Positions 57,731 to 64,000 of a stretch of DNA of 64,000 nucleotides are shown piece after piece. Each line of letters begins with the position of its first letter. Position 1 is the first letter of the stretch. Both the position numbers and the translations under genes were made by a program. The notes under the pieces were generated by a model that was not told the DNA's origin, did no database searches, and saw nothing but the letters and a program-made list of their open reading frames with translations. The DNA lies in the NCBI RefSeq assembly GCF_947179165.1, contig NC_077248.1:52233732-52297731 (forward strand), in the 5' to 3' direction. The DNA is from Solanum dulcamara (lineage: Eukaryota; Streptophyta; Magnoliopsida; Solanales; Solanaceae).

Positions 57731-60520
57731 ATGGGGGGGACCCACCTCCCAATGCTGAAACATTTAATTCGAAAGATAGGATCGTAGATCCTGTCGATAC
57801 GAACGTAACGCAAGTTACGACGACCCGAGGGTCCAAACACAGCTCCTCCAATTCACCAAACACTGATGCGATCACTGTACACATATCTGAGGAGGAGCTG
57901 CGAGCAGCACACAAAATCATTGCTTTGCACAAAGATGGATTGATTCGAGTCTCAAGAGTGGGTGCAAATGATTCATCATCACTTGGACTACATACAATCT
58001 AAAAATTAGAACAAATTACATCACCAATCTCGCCGGACAAGCGAATTGAAATTCGAATAAGTTCCAGCGATATTCGAGATGTGAGACCCACTGGGGTTTG
58101 TTCTCCTGGTCAAGACGCGTCCAATGGTACAAGTTTCACCGGCGTTGGAATTGCCGGCAAAAACTTCGATGTCGGCGTCGGAGCTCCGGCACGTATATCC
58201 CATCAAAATCAATGCCAATATGCTAAGATCGATGAGGAGAACCTTTCAGGCATCAAGAACCAACTCGAATTTCAACCACAGGCTTTGAATATCCATTTCG
58301 CTACTGAACGAGAAGAGGTCGCCAGACCTCTGGTTAACCAATTGAGCCAAGACCAATGCCAAAAGGTGCGCGATAGTGTAGACAAGCTTCCTAGCTATAT
58401 GGCTAGTCTCAAATCACTACCAAAAGATTCAAATTTTAAAAGTCGTCAAGACGACAATCGTGATGAGACTGCCGGAGCTCCGGTGAACAAAATGCTGAGA
58501 CACCAATGCCAAAGTGTTCCCAAGGATGTTGTGACACTTCCTACACAAACCACTGACCCCAAATTATCTTCAAAAAGTTCAAATTCAAAAAGTCGACAAG
58601 ACTTTTCCGAAGGAGATTATGACAGTCACAGTGGTATTCAAATTGAGGAACCTACATTGGCTAATGATCACCATCAGTACCTTGATGATTGTAGTCAATC
58701 CCACAATAATCAAATAACTTGTAATGATCCAATGCCAAAAAACTTAAACCATATCTGCAGCACTAGTTCGATCACAGGAGCACAAGGTAAGTTTTCTCCT
58801 TCTCTTGATTTGAATATGCAGGGTCAGTATGTGTGTTCTCCTAAGTAAATTCAACTATCTCCTAATCATATTGATCTTCCTAATAATCGTGGGTAAGGTT
58901 TGGAAAATAATTTGGTGCCTAGTGCTGATGTGCATCATTATCATACTAATAAGAATAGTGCAGCTGGGCATAATTCTACTTCTATGAATGTTGATGTTAA
59001 TTTATTGAAATCCAATGGAGTAAATACACTCCTTGGTACTGCTTCTAACAATCTTATGTAGGGTAATGAGCATAACACTACCAAGCCTAATTCTAATGCT
59101 GAGACCCTGACCACCAACATACTCCAAACTCACAAAACTACAAGTACTCCAAGTACCTTCCCAAAAATATCGTCCAACTTTGATAAGCCTAGCCCCAATA
59201 ATCAAGTCCCTAAACTTGTTAGTACCCAACCTCAACAACCTGAAAACAACAATAGAAATCCTCAGAGAAATCAGTTCCCCAATAGAAAGGAACAGGTCCC
59301 TCACCCTGCCCCCTACACTGTGATCCAAACCTTTGCGTCTAAGCTTAGATTTAACCAAGCTAAGAATGACACCCCTCTTGAACTATCTACTCCTATCTAT
59401 ACTACTAGACAAGGGTTACCAGCTGTGATATATGACAATGATGACTTCATTATTAAATTGGCTCAAAGATGCAAATATACTCTTGTTGGGAAATTTAGTA
59501 ACACCATGCCAAAGGTGGAACTCATAAGGAGAAGCTTCATCCTCCAAACACAGCTTGTGGGAGGTGTTAAAATTGCCCATTTTAATGCAAGGCATGTATA
59601 CATTGACCTTAACAATGAAATAGATTACACAACTGTGTGGACCAGGCACAGGATGACCATTGAAGGGCAAGTTATGAGGATACAAACTTGGACACCAACC
59701 TTTAGGCCTGAGGAGGAAACTCCTATAGTTCCTGTGTGGGTAGCTCTGCCAGAACTCCCATGGCATTGCTATGAAAGGAGTTTGTTACTACACTATTAGC
59801 CCCTGTTGGAAAAGTCCCCTTTATGGATACTGCCTCTATCCAAAAGACAAGAGGAAGTACTTCCAAGGTGAGAGTTCAAATCAACCTTACCCAGGAGAGG
59901 CCTCATCATGTTTGGCTTGGCTATGACAAAAAAGATCCAACTATTGGAAGAGGGCAAGAACTACTATATGAGAATGTCCCTGAATATTGCATGTATTGCA
60001 AGCATCAGGGGCATATGGTGCATGTATGCAACATAAGAAAAAGAGATGAAGAACAAAAGAATAGGAAAGGAGCAGAAAATGAAAAGAAAACCAAGAGCTA
60101 TGATGAGAAAGACAAAAGAGAACAAGTTCATCCACCACCTGCCAACCTACAGGTGCACAACAATCCTTCAACAACCAAAGTACCATAACAGCCACAAAAC
60201 ACTATGACTAGCAAGGAGGACAATGGTTGGCAAACTCAAAGAAGAAAACAGAACAAAGGACCTACCAATGTGCAGCAGCACCAGGACATCGGAACCACAG
60301 GAGCACTACTCAAAGTAAGTATGTACCAGTGCAGCAAGTCAATGCTGATCCAGGTAAGAATGCTACTCCTACTACTACTTCCAATGTTCATATTGATCTT
60401 GTTATGCAAGATCAACCCACTAACCAAGGTGCAGGAGATACAAACAACCAAAGGAACTCAATAGTGAAGAGTTCATCAGTAAGGCAAGCAAGTACTACAA
60501 CTCAGAGATAAGGTATTGAC
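57731..60520 (+). pseudogene. LINE ORF1: N-terminal region, DUF4283 domain, zinc knuckle
   Basis: The frame begins at ATGGGGGGG (57731), where an indel in the G run shifts the frame. It gives about 370 codons of low-complexity sequence with two stops (longest open stretch 58081-58848) and two diverged internal repeats (QDQCQKVRDSVDKLPSY near 58345 and RHQCQSVPKDVVTLPTQ near 58500). DUF4283 is at 59320-59770 (YTLVGKFSNTMPKVELIRRS, FNARHVYIDL, PVWVALPELPWHCYE). After a frameshift near 59790 a single CCHC knuckle follows (CMYCKHQGHMVHVC, about 59990-60030). Then comes an NGWQTQRRKQNKG block near 60225. ORF1 proteins bind LINE RNA. The host-gene alternative is rejected because of the DUF4283 plus knuckle and the ORF2 that follows. 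Confidence 0.82.
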
Positions 60521-61695
60521 TTATCTCTCCCATAAACCCCTTCCCCTCATATTGGATGTACAAGTAATATCTTAACAGGTACTACTCAAAGGACTAATGT
60601 TGCAAGGGACTAATGTATTAACTCTACTAGCCCAATCCCCAGGATGCCCCCAATTTTTAATATTGTTGATATTATTGATGCTGAAGTTGTTGGGGGGCAG
60701 GATGGAAGTGAAAAGGAGGCACACTCTAACCTGCAGGAAGGGGTAACCATAAGGGGAAGGGATTTGTCTCATATCTTGCATGAGAACCAAAACACTAACC
60801 CTAGGAGTGACTCTAGAGCCACTGCAACCACTGAGCACAACAATATCAATAATCCAGCCCAGCCTGAAAATGCTAAAGGAAATGGTACTGCACAGGATTC
60901 TACTTTGCCAACTCCTAAAGGCTCTATGGCTAAATACTTGGGGTCACTTGCTAGCACCAGTGCCAAGTACTCTACTGCAAAGAGAAACAAGTTAAGTAAG
61001 AAAAGGAGGGATGTTATCAAGAAGAAAATTGATGAAAAAAATCATGCTGAGGGAGTTCCTAAGTTTTGTCACAGCATGACTATGCAACAAACTCATCAGC
61101 CTTGCCAATAATTTATAATTGATGATGATCAAGTGTGAATGGATATCACTACCCTCCAAGCCCATTGCATTCTCACAACTCCCATTCAGTCAGCAGGTGT
61201 CAATACTGAAACACATACTAATGTAGCCAAGGCCAACTATACTCTCAACACTGAGGTTGATGAATATGCAGTGTGTGTATCTGAGAATGAAGAAGATAGT
61301 GATTATCAACCAATGACTGACTATGAGGATGAGGATTCTGTGAGTGAACAATTAATTAAGGCTTTCAGCCCATCCAGGGACAAGGTGTATGAGGATGAGG
61401 TCCAACAGGTTGCTAAGTCCCAGGGACTCTCTGATGAATATAGGGTCACTCATTCTGAAGATGAGAAAGACCATGACCATTGGAAAGAGGCACAACAAAA
61501 AGATCAACTGGAGGCATTCACATCCACAATGACAGCTTTATTGCAGAGGAAAAGTCAGCAAGACAAGGAGAAGAATGATCCACTCTCTAAAAGTAAGCAA
61601 AAAAAGAAGAAGACTAAGAAAAGTATCATCAGCAGTTCTGATAAGGTTGTTCTCAACAGCAATATCAACACTAGGTCCAAAGCTCACAAACCTTA
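60521..61695 (+). pseudogene. LINE ORF1 tail: low-complexity, acidic and lysine-rich region
   Basis: The frame from 60644 to 61696 is mostly open, with two stops near 61110-61140. Its content in order is an Asn/Thr-rich part, a basic stretch (KRNKLSKKRRDVIKKKIDEK, about 60985-61040), a strongly acidic part (61255-61345, rich in Asp and Glu, with SENEEDSDYQPMTDYEDED) and a Lys-run (SKQKKKKTKKS, about 61590-61625). It ends with NTRSKAHKP just before ORF2. Plant L1 ORF1 proteins often have long variable tails. I know no domain for this one. Basic and acidic blocks suggest nucleic-acid or protein contacts. Confidence 0.6.
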
Positions 61696-64000
61696 ATGAT
61701 TAGTACAATTTACTGAAATGCAAGGAGTATTAATACTCAAGGGGCCCTTGACAGGCTACAAAAGTTGAAAGATCTCCATAAGTTGTCTATTATAGCAGTG
61801 CTGGAACCATTCTCCAACAAATTCCAAATTGAATTCCACAAAATTCAGCTAGGTATGGATAATATTATGTCCAACACCAACAGCAAAATCTGGTTATTCT
61901 GGATTAAAGACATTGTATGCAACATTGTTGACCAGGATGAACAGCAAATGACTTGTGACATTACTCATGTGGCTTGTCCTAATATCTACCTCATTACCTT
62001 TGTATATACAAAATGCAAGGACTATATGAGAAGAGACTTAGGGATAAAATGCTGCAATTCTCTAGTAAGGAGAAGCCTTGGTGCACCATTGGAGACTGCA
62101 ATGTTATTACAGATGTTAAAGAAAAGATGGGGGGCAGCCATATATTGTGACCAAGAGCTTTGAGTTTATTAGTGTGATAGAAGCTTGTGGACTCACTGAT
62201 CTGGGGTTCTGTAGACAGAAGTTCACCTGGTGCAACAATAGAGACAAAGATGCTAGGATTTGGAAAAGACTTAACAGGGCCATGGTTAATGAATCTTGGT
62301 TAGAAGTCATGCCTGTAACAACTGTCAATCACTTGGCGTCCACAGGATCTGACCACTGTCCTCTACTACTTGAAAGCATGGCAAAACAAGGTAATGTTAT
62401 CAAGTATTTCAAATTTCTAAACTGCTGGACAAACAATGTTAATTTCCTTAGCACTGTAAAAGCATGTTGGGACAATCATGTGGAAGGAAATCCAATGAGA
62501 ACCTTCTAACAAAAGCTGAAAAGAGTTTCTAATACTCTTAGTAAGTGGTCAAGAAATGAGTTTGGGGACATCTTTGCTTCAGTAAAAGAATATGAAGAGT
62601 GGGTGAGACAAGCTGAAGAAAAAACAATCAGTGACAATACTGAAGAGAACAGGTCCAAGCTACATCAGATCAATGCTCAGTACATCAGATATCTGAAGAT
62701 GGAGAAGGCTATCTTAAAGCAGAAAACTCAACTTCATTGGTTCAAAGATGGAGATGCCAATACTAGCTATTTTCATGCTATTATCAGAAGAAGAAGAAGA
62801 AATTTATTCATCCATCAGATTAGTGATGAACATGGCAATACTATTCAAGGTGAAGACAATATTGCAAGAGCAGCCACAACACACTTTGAAAAAATATTTA
62901 GTGGAAAAGAGAGACTGATCAGGGAAGATGTTCTTAAATGCATTCCAAAGATGGTTACAGAGGAGCAGAATGAGAGCCTGTAATCCTTACCTACTATGGA
63001 TGAGCTGAAGAAAGTTGTATTGTCTATGAGCCCTACATCTGCTGCTGGACCAGATGGAATGAATGGCAAATTCTTTCATTCATGCTGGGATATCATCTGT
63101 GAAGACCTACTGAGATTAGTCCAGTATTTCTTCAATGGACATGGTATTCCCAAGTTTATTTCTCAAGCATGCTTAGCTCTACTTCCTAAGAATGAGCATC
63201 CTAATAGCCTCTCAGAATACAGGCCTATTTCTCTCTACAATTTCATTAACAAGATCATTTCTAAGTTGATAAGCCTCAGAATTGCTCTAATATTACCTCA
63301 GCTAATCTCAGATAATCAATCTGGATTTGTTAAAGGTAGGAGTATTTCTGAGAACATAATGTTAGCTCAAGAAATCATCCACAATATTAAGAGACCAAAG
63401 GCTGGGGATAATGTGGTGATAAAGCTAGATATGGCCAAGGCCTTTGATAGGGTCTCTTGGTCATTCATTTGTATGGTCAGGAGGAAAATGGGGTTTGGAG
63501 AAGTGTTGATTGATATGGTTTGGAGGATTATGTCAAACAATTGGTACTCAGTCATCATTAATGGTGTAAGGCATGGCTTCTTCCACTCTACAAGAGGACT
63601 CAAGCAAGGAGACCCTCTATCCCCAACTTTATTCATCATTGGAGCTGAAGTTTTGTCTAGACTTCTCAACAATCTTCATCACCATTATTTATATACAGGA
63701 TTCCAGATGGAAAGAAGAGGTCCTCAAGTAAATCACTTGAGCTTTGTAGATAATGTGATCATTTTCACATCTACCAGCAACTTCTCACTTACATTGATTA
63801 CCAAAACTCTTAAACTGTATGAAGCTATTTCAGGACAACTTATCAATAAAGATAAGAGTCAAACCACGATGCCACTGAATACTCCCTCTGATGTGGTGGA
63901 AAGGGTCATCAAGATCACAGGATACAATTGCACTCATGGCCCAATCACTTACCTAGGTTGTCCCCTATATATAGGAAGACAAAGGATCATATATTTCTCT
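61696..64000 (+). pseudogene. LINE ORF2: endonuclease and reverse transcriptase (partial)
   Basis: The frame starts at ATG 61696, which overlaps the last stop of ORF1, and reads ISTIY, stop (TGA for Trp), NARSINTQGALDRL, the usual opening of plant L1 endonuclease. Further marks are AVLEPF near 61795, GDCNVI near 62090 (GDFN is usual), KFTWCNNR near 62220, RIWKRLNRA and GSDHCPLLL near 62350, the catalytic Asp-His end of the APE-type nuclease. A frameshift lies near 62040. The RT has HWFKDGDANTSYFH near 62740, SAAGPDGMNGKFF near 63040, GFVKGRSISENI near 63330, KLDMAKAFDRVSW near 63425 and LKQGDPLSPTLFI near 63600. The active site reads FVDN where FADD is expected (near 63745), so the polymerase is dead. 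It continues beyond the window. Confidence 0.9.

Larger units (their letters stand above)
57667..64000 (+). mobile_element. L1-type LINE, runs past the right edge
   Basis: The element has an ORF1 with a DUF4283 domain and zinc knuckle, a long low-complexity ORF1 tail, and an ORF2 with endonuclease and reverse transcriptase. No 5' UTR boundary is clear; the AT-rich repeat ends about where coding begins. The 3' end lies outside the window. Both ORFs have stops and frameshifts, and the RT active site is altered, so the copy is inactive. Confidence 0.88.

Noticed and set aside
58081..58848. Host gene encoding a 255-residue protein
   Set aside because: It is one open stretch of a longer frame leading into DUF4283, a zinc knuckle and a LINE ORF2; no host domain is seen.
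60644..61111. Independent nuclear protein gene
   Set aside because: It has no start context, is bounded by the LINE ORF1 knuckle region and ORF2, and shares their strand and coding style; it is treated as the ORF1 tail.

Overview
The window looks like transposon-packed heterochromatin of a flowering plant, most probably a member of the Solanaceae. The signs are: a low-GC, almost gene-free sequence; long terminal repeats (LTRs) of the TGTCACGACCC type; primer-binding sites matching initiator tRNA-Met; and plant-specific families (Athila, chromoviruses, an RTE LINE, an L1-type LINE with a DUF4283 ORF1, PIF/Harbinger, and a plant Ptta/En/Spm transposase). The family placement is inference from familiarity, not from a search. 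I found no intact host gene. Every substantial coding stretch is a transposable-element remnant, and all carry stops or frameshifts.

Layout. 1-4573: pieces of two Ty3/gypsy pol genes, an LTR, and two Ty1/copia pieces (a + strand polypurine tract plus LTR lying against a - strand pol pseudogene). 4574-10573: an internally deleted gypsy element (family F1) on the - strand. It has a 3' LTR, a polypurine tract, a 5S-rRNA-like segment, a gag gene and a truncated 5' LTR that ends at an RTE LINE fragment (10571-11779). About 12016-21106: an Athila-type element on the - strand (gag, protease, RT, RNase H, integrase and a third ORF). Its third ORF is split by an inverted F1 solo LTR (12221-15178). 21107-27108: an LTR scrap and PIF/Harbinger remnants. 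One transposase gene is cut by a second F1 solo LTR (23087-26117) with a perfect target-site duplication (TSD), GAATA.

27109-45715: a + strand gypsy element (F2) with an LTR, primer-binding site, gag and pol, truncated by an inverted F2 LTR. That LTR was itself entered by a structurally complete 9.4 kb chromovirus (35438-44882, TSD CACTA). 45725-47525: a decayed, intron-bearing plant transposase gene. 47605-56590: a second structurally complete chromovirus (47785-56439, TSD CTCAT) sitting in the middle of a roughly 130 bp inverted repeat. 56645-57667: an AT-rich degenerate tandem repeat. 57667-64000: a long L1-type LINE on the + strand that runs off the window.

How the parts relate. Nesting gives a relative order: Athila, Harbinger and the F2 element are older hosts, and the F1 solo LTRs and the two chromoviruses came later. 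The 9.4 kb chromovirus has near-identical LTRs yet many broken codons. Where I could read its nonsense codons against the family pattern, all fit C-to-T or G-to-A changes, the pattern expected from deamination of methylated cytosine. I found no convincing new multi-gene system. The best leads are the conserved palindromes and G-boxes in the F1 LTR U3 region, the 5S-like segment with an intact-looking internal promoter, the inverted repeat flanking the second chromovirus, and the third ORF of the Athila element. Identities, ages and clade names come from reading by eye and need alignment.
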